Shown piece after piece: positions 25,301 through 32,259 of a stretch of DNA of 64,000 nt. The stretch spans positions 42,018-106,017 of the forward strand of contig JANRJG010000024.1 of the NCBI GenBank assembly GCA_033875315.1. Reading direction: 5' to 3'. The translations under genes and the position numbers were made by a program. Under the pieces are notes generated by a model. That model searched no databases, was not told where the DNA came from, and was given only the letters and a program-made list of their open reading frames with translations. The stretch is from Candidatus Methylacidiphilales bacterium. Its GTDB lineage: Bacteria; Verrucomicrobiota; Verrucomicrobiia; Methylacidiphilales; CAZTYG01. Position 1 is the stretch's first letter. Each line of letters starts with the position of its first letter.

Positions 25301-27116
25301 TGGAGCCGATGAGGAAGTCGGCGTTGCCGTTGGCCAGGAGAGCGCCCGAAGAAACGGTGACGGTGTTGTTCGATCCGTCGTGGCCGAGATAGAAGGTGTT
25401 GGTGCTGTTCCAAGAGGCTCCCGGGCCGGAGATGGTGACCGTATTGCCGTCGGAGGCGTCCAGATAACCCAAGAATGCCCCGGCGCTGTTGACCGTGCCG
25501 GTGCCGCTGATGGCAAGTGAGCCGCGCCCGCCGTAACCGACGGTGAGCTCGCCGCTGTTGTTCCACACACCGCCGGTGACGTTGGCGCTGCTGACCGAGG
25601 GGCTGTTGACGCCGATGAAGGCCTTGGTGTTGCTGACCGTGCCGTTGGAGAGGTTGAGGACGCCGTTGCCGGTGGTGCCGACGTAGAGTTCATCGGCCAG
25701 GGTGAGGTTGCCGCCGGAGACCGAGGCCGTGCCGGTGGCGCCGCCATCGAAACCGAGGAGGCCGCGGAAAGCGGAAACCGAGCCGCCGGTGCCGATGCTG
25801 AGGGTGGCGTTGTCGCCGGAGCTGAGGCCGACAGTCAGGTTGGCCGAGCTGTGGTTGATAGAGCCGCCGCTGTTGACGGCCAGGGTGCCGTTGCGGACGG
25901 TGGTATTGCCAGCATAGGTGTTGGTCCCGTTGAGGGTGAGCGTGCCGTTGCCCGTTTTGGTCAGGCTGGCCGTGCCCGAGCCCAGTCCGCTGCTGATCAG
26001 TGCGGTGGTGGAAGCCCCATTCACCGCGATGGTAGGCGTGGCGCCACTGAGCACGAGGCCGGTGGCGTTGATGGTGAGCAGGCCGGCCCCATTGTTCACA
26101 GTGATGGCCTGATTGTCGGTAATGGTCAGGGTGTTCGCGCCCCCAATGGTCACTGCGGCCGCGTCATTGACGGTCAGGCTTTTGATCGTGAAATTCGAGC
26201 CGAGCGTGGTGGTTTTGTTGCCGGAATTGTCAGAGGAAAAAGTCACATCCGTGGTCGGTCCGGGAAGCACCGTGGTGTCGGTGGTGCCATTCTGGGCCGT
26301 GGCCCAATTGGTATTGGTGCCGTTGAGGGTGTTCCATGTGCTGTTGACATCGCCCTTCCAGAAGGCGGAAGCAGGGGTGATGTTGCGGAGCTGGAACGCA
26401 TTCAGGCCGTTGGATGAACTCGGGCCGATGGCAATGCCGTTGTAGATAATGCTCTGACTGGAGGCATCGGCGGTGAACCGTCCAAGGACGAACTGACCGA
26501 GTTGACCGTCTGTCGTCGTGGGCGTCTTTTGGCTGAGCGTCACGACGTTTCCACTGGTCAGGGTGGCGTTGAAGGAGACACCGTTAAAAGGAGAGAGGTT
26601 GTACCAGGACTGATACTGGTAGGTGGAGCCCGTGCTCAGGCCGGACATGGAAAGGGTCAGGTTGGAGGTATTGTTATTCCCGGCGATACTGGAAAGCAGG
26701 GTTCTGTACTCGGAGGTCAGGCTGGCAAACGGGTTGGCTACGGTGGTGAGCGTATTGTTCGCCGAAAAGAAATCTCCCGAAAAGGTGAAATTTCCCGAGG
26801 TTGCGGTGGTTCCCCCCACGCTGAAGGGGAAGGCATTGAAGGTGACCCCATTGACCGTGGTGGAAGAGACACCCGTCAAACCCATGTTGAAAGCCCCCAC
26901 CAAGGTGCCACTCGTGCTGACGTCCGAATTACCCGAAATCGCGGTCGCGTTTCCCCAGGTGATGCTGGCTGCCGACAACGGAGCAGAGGATCCCAACAGG
27001 AGCGCCCCAGTGATGGGTAGGAAAAACCAGTGCCTGACCCTTTGCCGCATCTTCGGGGATTGCGATGACATATCCCCGGATGGGGCTTGGCGACGTTTAA
27101 AGAAAGGTAGGATCAT
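22323..27116 (-). CDS. Large autotransporter (type Va) with beta-strand-repeat passenger
   Basis: A 1,597-residue protein. An extended basic N-terminus is followed by a signal peptide (VRHWFFLPITGALLLGSSAP, LSAAS; cleavage near residue 50). The passenger, about residues 50-1300, is extremely rich in Gly, Asn, Thr and Ser. It carries repeated autotransporter-associated beta-strand motifs such as LTKTGNGTLTLNGTNTYAGN and cycles of VTVSGGxWxNSGxLxVGxxG. The last about 280 residues are a barrel (GFFVSGQGVFGDVDGDGNG, IGLYAGYQG, then SVNGSFSVRF with terminal Phe). The start at 27116 is the longest; Met at residues 16 and 23 are alternatives and no ribosome-binding site decides. The gene is flanked by direct repeats. 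Likely surface adhesin or structural fibre. Confidence 0.9.
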   Translation of the reverse strand: MILPFFKRRQAPSGDMSSQSPKMRQRVRHWFFLPITGALLLGSSAPLSAASITWGNATAISGNSDVSTSGTLVGAFNMGLTGVSSTTVNGVTFNAFPFSVGGTTATSGNFTFSGDFFSANNTLTTVANPFASLTSEYRTLLSSIAGNNNTSNLTLSMSGLSTGSTYQYQSWYNLSPFNGVSFNATLTSGNVVTLSQKTPTTTDGQLGQFVLGRFTADASSQSIIYNGIAIGPSSSNGLNAFQLRNITPASAFWKGDVNSTWNTLNGTNTNWATAQNGTTDTTVLPGPTTDVTFSSDNSGNKTTTLGSNFTIKSLTVNDAAAVTIGGANTLTITDNQAITVNNGAGLLTINATGLVLSGATPTIAVNGASTTALISSGLGSGTASLTKTGNGTLTLNGTNTYAGNTTVRNGTLAVNSGGSINHSSANLTVGLSSGDNATLSIGTGGSVSAFRGLLGFDGGATGTASVSGGNLTLADELYVGTTGNGVLNLSNGTVSNTKAFIGVNSPSVSSANVTGGVWNNSGELTVGYGGRGSLAISGTGTVNSAGAFLGYLDASDGNTVTISGPGASWNSTNTFYLGHDGSNNTVTVSSGALLANGNADFLIGSNEASDNNLLTVTGNGSRFTSNGTFYVGRSGTGNQFEVFAGGNATSRNVRIGGGTGSVATTENNRATVDGAGSLWNVSGTMRVGSNGDNSSLTVSNGGRVNVTGNTFVGYDAVSQNNLVRVTGNGSTLSVNALTIGRAGSNNTVSVEAGGNLTATNIILGELSGGSGALQISGDGRVVNTNTFAGNATNTTATLSVTDNSVWQMTQNLYLGYNGNATLAITGNGSVSNEFGTIGTLAGSVGNVTVSGGFWVNTQNLTVGLSGSGSLAISGNGSVSNITGSIGSETGSFGNVTVSGGNWTNSGSLFVGGNGTGLLTLSGNGIVQSLSTRLGFGTNGNGTMNLNGGLLLTGQVLEGSGNGTITFNGGTLRLTGNQSALFSGFDSGDITIEDGGGTIDTQSFDVATSAGFSGTGAAFLNKIGTGTFTMTGTHSFTGVTNVDQGTLLFNGTTGSLFNVSSGATLGGNGTINAPVNVLSGGTLAPGGSAGNSTGVLSVGELRLNPGSNTRIEINGLNPGTEHDQIQVTGNADLDGTLDLLFGFAPTVGDRFTLITAGNFTLSGNATQGFDTITTTGLGATLKTTVEIDPTNFDIVIDLLQGDFRPFAGTPNQQAIAAALDELSRGGTIQDLIDYLNSLPEEDLPGAFDLISAEELAALANTGFANTRGVFNLLQNRIREIQNGQQFSGNGLTLWDNSRQFQQSLLAGTQMVDGLQVYQPKIDDKRLGFFVSGQGVFGDVDGDGNGDQYDFTTGGMIVGSDYRLTPSTAIGLYAGYQGSTSQTSTDSETKSDSAKFGAYGSWWHEKGSWLSANIGGGVHGYDSERVSVGGIASGTTGGREINAQLAFGHDFKAGKNKEWTFGPEADVAYTRIWIDGFTESGSLAPLAIEDQEADSLRTTLAWKVSYDWQIEKLTLRPYGRLGWQHEFMDDQQGIGARFAGGGGSVFTVQSPDVARDSIVAGAGLQILFSETISAWMGYNAEANQDYEVHSVNGSFSVRF

Positions 27117-27529
27117 AGGTTTGGGGTAGGCTGTAACAGCATAAGCTGCGGGACAAACGTTGGCAGATGAGGAAAACGTGTCAACTGCTCCTCCAAGAGC
27201 ACAAGGGTTGCGGAAATAGGGATATTTAAAGCTCAGTCAACCCGCCTGAAAATGAAGCTCTAATTACTAAAAACAGGTTATTTTGGCATCGTTAATAGAA
27301 AATATAACGCTATATTCTGCTCATAGATTGATCATCCATCTGTGTGTTTTAGAGTCTTTTCTATTTCACCAGCTGATCGTGCCCATTCTCATGCTCTCTG
27401 AATGGGAGAGAACGAGCACGAAATCGATTAAGAGAAACGAGATCTGTAGGAGACACAGGGATGGGAATCCCCATCTACACGATCACTGGCGGAACCCAAC
27501 AGGCTGAAGCTCTCATGGCATCATCGCCC
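27117..27529. other. AT-rich intergenic region upstream of the autotransporter
   Basis: About 410 bp without a gene, between the autotransporter start and the end of the nucleotidyltransferase-like gene. Roughly 27,215-27,380 is conspicuously AT-rich. TTGACA stands at 27184-27179 on the minus strand, but no fitting -10 box follows at 16-18 bp. The stretch 27,349-27,372 (TTAGAGTCTTTTCTATTTCA) resembles the ends of the MITE/IS630 elements in this window, and copy B of the composite repeat follows. Confidence 0.6.
27383..27480 (+). repeat. Composite intergenic repeat, copy B
   Basis: Same two modules as copy A: GGGAGAGAACGAGCACGA with TTAAGAGAAACGAGAT, then the dyad GGGATGGGAATCCCC followed by ATCTACA. 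Both copies point the same way and bracket the autotransporter gene about 5.2 kb apart. Aligned by eye the two copies are mostly identical over about 85 bases. Confidence 0.8.
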
Positions 27530-28096
27530 TCAAACCAGAAGGTCGGGGGCGTAGTTCTGGTAACGGGCTTCCAAGGCGATGCGTTCGCCGGGATCGTTGG
27601 ATTTTCTCGCAAGATCCAATTCGTAGGCCAGATAGACTTTGAGCAACTCCAAATGCGCCCGGTCTTGGGGCCGTTGCAGTTTGGCCACGCAGGCCTGTTT
27701 TTCCCGGTAAAGCTCCAACGGGTCAGCCACAAGGATGGGCACGATGGAGCCGTCCTCGAATTCCAGAGCGGAGGTCCGCACGGTCTCCGCAAAATCCAAG
27801 GCGGACAGACGCAGGCCGGACTGCAAGAGTCCCAGAGGAACCGGCGGGGAGGCGGGCAGGTCCTCCCGAGCGATGTGGTTAAAATACACGTCCTTGCTCA
27901 ACCAAACCGCCTCGCCCTCCGGTCCCGCATCCGGCACTTGAAAATGCGGACTTTGGCTGCGCGCCAGGACGGAACGGTAGAACATGCAGGCTGCTCCACC
28001 CACCAAGATGGCCTTTTTCAGGAAGTCGGGATGCCGCTCATGCAAGCTGCGCAGACCGGACTTGAGATCCTCCCAAGAATACCGTTGTTCAGCCAT
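27530..28096 (-). CDS. Nucleotidyltransferase-like protein (AbiEii/MNT-like fold, uncertain)
   Basis: A 188-residue protein. Residues about 28-36 (AILVGGAAC) give the GG turn of the polymerase-beta-type nucleotidyltransferase fold. A later LSKDVYFNH is where related proteins have SKDIDF; the second metal-binding Asp is Tyr here, so catalysis is doubtful. The C-terminal half is helical (LELLKVYLAYELDLARKS), as in AbiEii/HipA-neighbour type transferases. It overlaps a small upstream ORF by 8 bp, a layout seen in toxin-antitoxin pairs. Toxin function is only a hypothesis. Confidence 0.55.
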   Translation of the reverse strand: MAEQRYSWEDLKSGLRSLHERHPDFLKKAILVGGAACMFYRSVLARSQSPHFQVPDAGPEGEAVWLSKDVYFNHIAREDLPASPPVPLGLLQSGLRLSALDFAETVRTSALEFEDGSIVPILVADPLELYREKQACVAKLQRPQDRAHLELLKVYLAYELDLARKSNDPGERIALEARYQNYAPDLLV

Positions 28097-28265
28097 GGTG
28101 CGGCGTCCGCCGAGTGCGGCGTGGGAGGGTCACTTTGAGCGAACTTTCCACGGCCTTGACTTCCGCTGCCGTGTAGCGGTTGCCCTCGGCCTTCCAAGCC
28201 TCCTTGGCCGGACCGGCTTCCACCCAAGGCTGGTGCCGGTCGATGTTCGTTTCCTTACCTGCCAT
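28089..28265 (-). CDS. Small hypothetical protein coupled to the nucleotidyltransferase-like gene
   Basis: A 58-residue protein from the ATG at 28265 (MAGKETNIDRHQPWVEAGP), mostly charged and helical, ending in a basic tail (RRTRRTPHHG). Its stop overlaps the start of the next gene by 8 bp, suggesting translational coupling and a possible antitoxin-like partner. The frame is open to 28301, but those residues look like chance coding. I recognise no family; coding status is moderately supported by the overlap and lack of competing frames. Confidence 0.42.
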   Translation of the reverse strand: MAGKETNIDRHQPWVEAGPAKEAWKAEGNRYTAAEVKAVESSLKVTLPRRTRRTPHHG

Positions 28266-28340
28266 GACGGAACTACACCCCAGGGCAACGAAAAAGACCA
28301 TCTTTCCTCTTGAAGAACAAAGCCATCACGAAGCCATTGT

Positions 28341-28442
28341 TCACCGCGAAGGACGCGAAGATCGCGAAGCGAAACCGGTTGTTCTAAGGATTCAAACAGA
28401 CAAATCCGAAAACTTCGCGCACTTCGCGCTCTTCGTGGTGAA
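28341..28442. repeat. Inverted CGCGAAG-type repeat, possible leuA terminator
   Basis: Two arms of about 31 bases, 28341-28371 (TCACCGCGAAGGACGCGAAG then ATCGCGAAGCG) and 28412-28442 (ACTTCGCGCACTTCGCGCTC then TTCGTGGTGAA), face each other across a 40-base loop. They lie 14 bp after the leuA stop. This CGCGAAG-rich repeat type is familiar from intergenic regions of many GC-rich bacteria. It could fold into a long hairpin at the end of the leuA transcript. Confidence 0.7.
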
Positions 28443-28456
28443 AATGCCTTTCCGGC

Positions 28457-30115
28457 TCAGATCCGGTTCAGGGCGCTGAGCACGGCCTTGATCGAGGCGA
28501 ACTCGATGCTGGTGTCGATCCCGGCCCCGTAGGTGGCCCGTCCGTCCCGGTCCTTGATCTGGATGTAGGCGATGGCACTGGCCTCGCTGCCCGCCCCCAA
28601 GGAATGCTCGGCGTAGGCCGTGACTTCGAAGGACGGGGCCCCGTCCCGGATCAGGGCGTCGACGAAGGCAGCGATGGGCCCGTTGCCCTGCCCGGTGACG
28701 TGGTGCTCCCGCCCGTCCTTGACCAGGGAGGCCCGGCAGGCGATCTCGCCCTTAACGCCATCGGCATGAAAATGAACCAGTTCATACGGGGCGCGCCGCT
28801 CGATGTATTCCTTCCAGAATAGGTCTTTCAATTCACTCGAACTGACTTCGCGGCCCAGGCGGTCGACGGCGTCGTTGGCGATCTTCCCGAACTCCACCTG
28901 GAGCGCGCGGGGCAGGACCAGGCCGTGTTCGTTCTCCAGCAGGTATGCGATCCCGCCCTTGCCGGACTGGCTGTTGACGCGGATGACTTCCTTGTATTCG
29001 CGCCCGATGTCATGGGGATCAATGGCCAGATAGGGAACATCCCAGATCCCGCCAACCCGGGCATGTTCGGCCAGGCCCTTCTTGATCGCGTCCTGGTGCG
29101 AACCGGAGAAGGCGGTGAAGACGAGGTCGCCACCGTAGGGGTGGCGCGGGGGGACCTCCATGCCGGTGCAACGCTCGTAGGCTTCGCGCACGGCGGGGAT
29201 GTTGGAGAAATCCAGTTGGGGATCGATGCCGTGCATGTACAAGTTCATCGCCACGGTGACGATGTCCAGGTTCCCGGTCCGTTCGCCGTTGCCGAAGAGC
29301 GTGCCCTCGACGCGTTCGGCCCCGGCCAGCAGGGCCAGTTCGGTGGCGGCCACGCCGGTGCCGCGGTCATTGTGGGTGTGCACGCTGATCACGGCGGAAT
29401 CACGCCGGGTCAGGTGGGTGGCGATCCACTCGATCTGGTCGGCGTAGACATTGGGCATGGCCGCCTCGACGGTGTCGGGCAGGTTGAGGATGATCTTTTT
29501 TTCCGGCGTGGGTTGCCAGACGTCCATGACCGCCTCACAAACCTCCAGCGAGAACTCCACCTCGGTCAGGGAAAAGCTTTCCGGAGAATACTGGAAGACG
29601 ACCTCGGTGCCGCCAGCGGCCAGCCTGGGCAGGCGGTCCTTGACCCATTGGGTGCCGCGGGTGGCGATCTTGACGATGTCCGGCTTGTCCAAGCCGAAGA
29701 CCACCCGGCGCTGGGCGGGCGAAGTCGAATTGTACAAGTGGATGATGACCTTCTTGGCCCCGACCAGGGATTCCACGGTGCGTTCGATGAGGTCCTCGCG
29801 GGCCTGGACCAAGACTTGGATGGCCACATCGTCGGGGATACGCTTTTCCTCGATGAGGCGGCGGTTGAATTCGAACTCCGTGTTGGAGGCCGAGGGGAAG
29901 CCGACTTCGATCTGTTTGAAGCCGACGCCGACCAGGGTCTGGAAGAGCTCCAGTTTCTGGGCCACATTCATCGGGTTGATCAGGGCTTGGTTGCCGTCGC
30001 GCAGGTCGACGCTGCACCACTGGGGGGCTTGGCTCAGCGTGCGGCCGGGCCACTGGCGGTTCGGCAGCGGCACCTGGGGAAAGGGCCGGTATTTTTTGCA
30101 GGTTTCTGAAAACAT
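28457..30115 (-). CDS. leuA: 2-isopropylmalate synthase
   Basis: A 552-residue enzyme, the longer (yeast/actinobacterial-type) LeuA form. It condenses 2-oxoisovalerate with acetyl-CoA, the first committed step of leucine synthesis. The N-terminal TIM barrel shows CSVDLRDGNQALINPMN (metal Asp and signature) and VISVHTHNDRGTGVAATELA (metal histidines). The C-terminal regulatory LeuA dimer domain (about residues 420-552) ends EFASIKAVLSALNRI and should give leucine feedback inhibition. The ATG at 30115 is preceded by GGAG at a 5-base spacing. A monocistronic gene in this window. Confidence 0.97.
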   Translation of the reverse strand: MFSETCKKYRPFPQVPLPNRQWPGRTLSQAPQWCSVDLRDGNQALINPMNVAQKLELFQTLVGVGFKQIEVGFPSASNTEFEFNRRLIEEKRIPDDVAIQVLVQAREDLIERTVESLVGAKKVIIHLYNSTSPAQRRVVFGLDKPDIVKIATRGTQWVKDRLPRLAAGGTEVVFQYSPESFSLTEVEFSLEVCEAVMDVWQPTPEKKIILNLPDTVEAAMPNVYADQIEWIATHLTRRDSAVISVHTHNDRGTGVAATELALLAGAERVEGTLFGNGERTGNLDIVTVAMNLYMHGIDPQLDFSNIPAVREAYERCTGMEVPPRHPYGGDLVFTAFSGSHQDAIKKGLAEHARVGGIWDVPYLAIDPHDIGREYKEVIRVNSQSGKGGIAYLLENEHGLVLPRALQVEFGKIANDAVDRLGREVSSSELKDLFWKEYIERRAPYELVHFHADGVKGEIACRASLVKDGREHHVTGQGNGPIAAFVDALIRDGAPSFEVTAYAEHSLGAGSEASAIAYIQIKDRDGRATYGAGIDTSIEFASIKAVLSALNRI

Positions 30116-30202
30116 AAAACTCCTGGAAATGGAAAGTTAAAGGGAACAGGGGACGCGATAAAGGTTAAAGCTTTCTCGCGGGGGGATCGAGAGAAGAGAA
30201 GA

Positions 30203-30310
30203 GTGCCCGGACCGGGCGTGAGGCGGAGGCGCTCAGGCCATCAAGCACAAGCGCACGCCACCCGGATGGCCGGGCTTGGTAAGTCGGAGCTGTGCGCCTT
30301 GCAGGAACAT
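30203..30310 (-). promoter_or_regulatory. leuA leader region with hairpin and possible short leader ORF
   Basis: Between leuA and the divergent TPR gene, the minus strand holds a perfect GCCCGG-A-CCGGGC hairpin (30217-30205) followed by a pyrimidine-rich run (ACTCTTCTCTTCTCTC). Upstream of it a 25-codon ORF (30310-30233) starts MFLQGAQLRL and ends VRLCLMA, containing six leucines. The arrangement resembles a transcription attenuator, but the ORF overlaps the divergent gene start and may be chance. Confidence 0.25.
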
Positions 30311-31133
30311 GGGAAAAGCGTATGAACAGGGGATGCATCTGTCAAGGTGGCGGGCCGAATGGCTTTTCTGTAGGGCGGTGTTCGGACTCCTCCTGTCACT
30401 CTGGGTTCTATTCCCGGCCTTCTCCGCCCCAACCGTTTCTCCGGAAAAGGCCAAAGAATTCCGGCAACGCTTCGAGGCCGGTTGCAAGTTGGCGGCCGAC
30501 CAGCGCATCGATGCCGCCCTGGAAACCTTTGCCGCCATCCTGGCCGAGGATCCGCAGGCCCGCGGCTCGCTCCTGATGTCGGGGCTGCTCCTCAACCAGC
30601 AATACCGTTTCGCCGACGCCACGACGTTTTTCTCCCGCTTCGCCCAGCTTGAACCCGACCACGAGCAGGGACTGATCGGTGCGGTCAAGGCCTTCCACGG
30701 CGCCGGGCGGGCCGAGGAGGCCGAACCCTACCGTCTCCGTCTTCGCCAACTCCGGCAGTTGGGGAAAAGCGAGAAATTGAACGTCATGGCCAGCTATGAG
30801 CGCGAGATCATCCCGCAGACGGATGGCCGCTGGGTTTCCGTCCAGGAATACTTCGAGGAAGCCGACCTGCGCCCGAAATGGTCCTTCCTCCTGCTCAAGG
30901 ATGAAAAGACCATCCACCGCAGGCTCCAACTCAACCGGATGCCGGAGGGCGAATCCAAGATTGCCCGGGAAGCCAACCCATCCTTCGCCCCCGGTCCGGT
31001 CTATGCCCTGAGCGAGGCCATCTACGAGGGCGGAGAATTCAAGCGCAGCAAGATCCACCGGCTGGTGTCCGGGAATATCCCGTATAGCGAGGTGCGGAAG
31101 ATGGCGCTGGAGGTCCTGGCGGTAGCCTTGTAG
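30309..31133 (+). CDS. Exported TPR-containing protein, unknown function
   Basis: About 274 residues from the ATG at 30309, chosen because AGGA lies 5 bases upstream; a TTG at 30276 and an ATG at 30333 are alternatives. Residues about 18-42 are a signal peptide (FGLLLSLWVLFPAFSAP). The mature protein has TPR-like helix pairs (AADQRIDAALETFAAILAED, LLNQQYRFADATTFFSRFAQ, GLIGAVKAFHGAGRAEEAEP), then a C-terminal alpha/beta region beginning WVSVQEYFEEADLRPKWSFL. No enzymatic motif is seen. Probably a periplasmic scaffold protein. Confidence 0.68.
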   Translation: MGKAYEQGMHLSRWRAEWLFCRAVFGLLLSLWVLFPAFSAPTVSPEKAKEFRQRFEAGCKLAADQRIDAALETFAAILAEDPQARGSLLMSGLLLNQQYRFADATTFFSRFAQLEPDHEQGLIGAVKAFHGAGRAEEAEPYRLRLRQLRQLGKSEKLNVMASYEREIIPQTDGRWVSVQEYFEEADLRPKWSFLLLKDEKTIHRRLQLNRMPEGESKIAREANPSFAPGPVYALSEAIYEGGEFKRSKIHRLVSGNIPYSEVRKMALEVLAVAL

Positions 31134-31140
31134 CGGTGGC

Positions 31141-31269
31141 CTAGAGCGCTTTGCGTTTACTTAGCAGTGGCTTCATCTCGTTTCTCTTACTCGCTCTCGT
31201 GCTCGTTCTCTCCCATTCAGAGAGCACGAGAATGAGAACGAGTAGCTGATTAAATACACAATGCTCTAG
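31141..31269. mobile_element. MITE-like element with IS630-related ends
   Basis: A 129-bp element bounded by inverted CTAGAGC (31141-31147) and GCTCTAG (31263-31269). It carries module 1 of the composite repeat in inverted orientation (31174-31231, GAACGAGCACGAGAGCGAGT on the minus strand). The termini resemble the IS630-type end at 63862 (TTAGAGCACTTTCCACTTAA) and include the TA expected at IS630/Tc1-mariner targets. No coding capacity; likely a non-autonomous derivative. Confidence 0.6.
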
Positions 31270-31277
31270 GCACAAAA

Positions 31278-31305
31278 AAGGCCGGAAGGTTTCCCTTCCG
31301 GCCTT
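31278..31305 (-). terminator. Rho-independent terminator of the RRM-protein gene
   Basis: On the minus strand a perfect 10-bp stem, GGCCGGAAGG pairing with CCTTCCGGCC (31303-31294 and 31289-31280, loop GAAA), is followed by a run of six T. It lies about 25 bp after the stop of the RRM gene. Confidence 0.9.
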
Positions 31306-31328
31306 TGAAGTATTCCAGAAACGGCGGC

Positions 31329-31901
31329 TTATTTTTTAGCACCAGCGACGACAAGGGGACGACCCATGAAGTCGGTGCGGTGGTTCTTGGCCGAGGCTTC
31401 CTTGGCCGACTCGATGGTGTTCATCTCGACGAAGCCGAAGCCTTTGGAGCGTCCCGACTTGTCGCGCACGATCTCGACGTTCTTGACCGTTCCCACTTTG
31501 GAGAAGAGGTCGAAGAGATCGCTCTCGGAGGCGTCGTAGGACAGGTTGCCGATGTAGAGCTTCTCGTTGCTCACTTCGGGATTGGCTTCGGCCAGGGCGG
31601 CGGCGGTGGAACCGGAGACACGGGAGGTGGCTTCATCGGTGCCTGCGGCGCTGTGGCCGTTGGTGCGGGCACGGTCGGGGCGGTCCGGACGGGGACGGCG
31701 TTCACCGGTGGCGTGGCCGTTGGCTGGGGCAGTCTTCTTGTCGCCGCCGAAGAGCTTGGCGAAGAAGGCCAGGATGGGGTTCTTTTTCTTACGGGGGGCT
31801 TCGCTGCGGGGACCGCGGGGGCCGCGGTCGTAACGTCCACCGCGACGGGGTCCGCCGCGACGGGGTCCGCGGGGGCCGCGGGATCGGTTGTGTTCTTCCA
31901 T
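31329..31901 (-). CDS. RRM-domain RNA-binding protein with Arg/Gly-rich N-terminal tail
   Basis: A 190-residue protein from the ATG at 31901 (MEEHNRSRGPRG); the frame is open to 32024 without a plausible start context. Residues about 5-35 are an Arg/Gly/Pro tail, followed by a basic Lys-rich patch and a low-complexity linker. Residues about 110-190 are one RRM with both ribonucleoprotein motifs: LYIGNLSYDASE (RNP2) and SKGFGFVEM (RNP1). Such proteins bind single-stranded RNA and are often cold-induced. It has its own terminator and a long upstream leader, so it is probably monocistronic and possibly regulated at the mRNA level. Confidence 0.92.
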   Translation of the reverse strand: MEEHNRSRGPRGPRRGGPRRGGRYDRGPRGPRSEAPRKKKNPILAFFAKLFGGDKKTAPANGHATGERRPRPDRPDRARTNGHSAAGTDEATSRVSGSTAAALAEANPEVSNEKLYIGNLSYDASESDLFDLFSKVGTVKNVEIVRDKSGRSKGFGFVEMNTIESAKEASAKNHRTDFMGRPLVVAGAKK

Positions 31902-32259
31902 GATGTGGTTGGAGACCAGGGATCCGGGGGTGGCTTTGTCGGCGTTGGGGAACGATAACCGCAAAAGTTCGCGGTCAGGGGTCGGAATCGTCAGGAACGG
32001 TCCACTCCAGGGGCCAACGGGCAAAAATCCTCAAACGGAATCATTTTTTCGAATATCCAATGCTAGTTGTTCTGGCTGAGAAACTTGGTTATGCGATGCA
32101 CCCGTCATTCCGGATGGCCATCGTGTTTCGCCAGGGATGGTTCGATCTGGTCTCGAACTCCTTTCTCGGGTTTTACTTATAGATAAATGCAGAAAAAAGG
32201 CAACGGCAATCGCCAACCGGCCGGGAAAGCCAGATTCTCCCCCTTGCCCCTGCGCTCGG
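31902..32259. other. Gene-free leader and promoter region of the RRM gene
   Basis: About 358 bp between the M48 peptidase stop and the RRM start. A plausible minus-strand promoter is TTGCCT (32203-32198), 16-bp spacer, TATAAG (32181-32176), which would give a leader of about 270 bases. No known riboswitch was recognised; the long leader would fit thermal or autoregulatory control. Confidence 0.35.

Noticed and set aside
24300..26000. Repeated GC-rich units in the autotransporter gene resembling intergenic repeats
   Set aside because: They are in frame and encode the NxGxG beta-strand repeats of the passenger.
27156..27184. TTGACA box as promoter of the autotransporter
   Set aside because: The hexamer 17 bp downstream is AACGTT, not a plausible -10 box.
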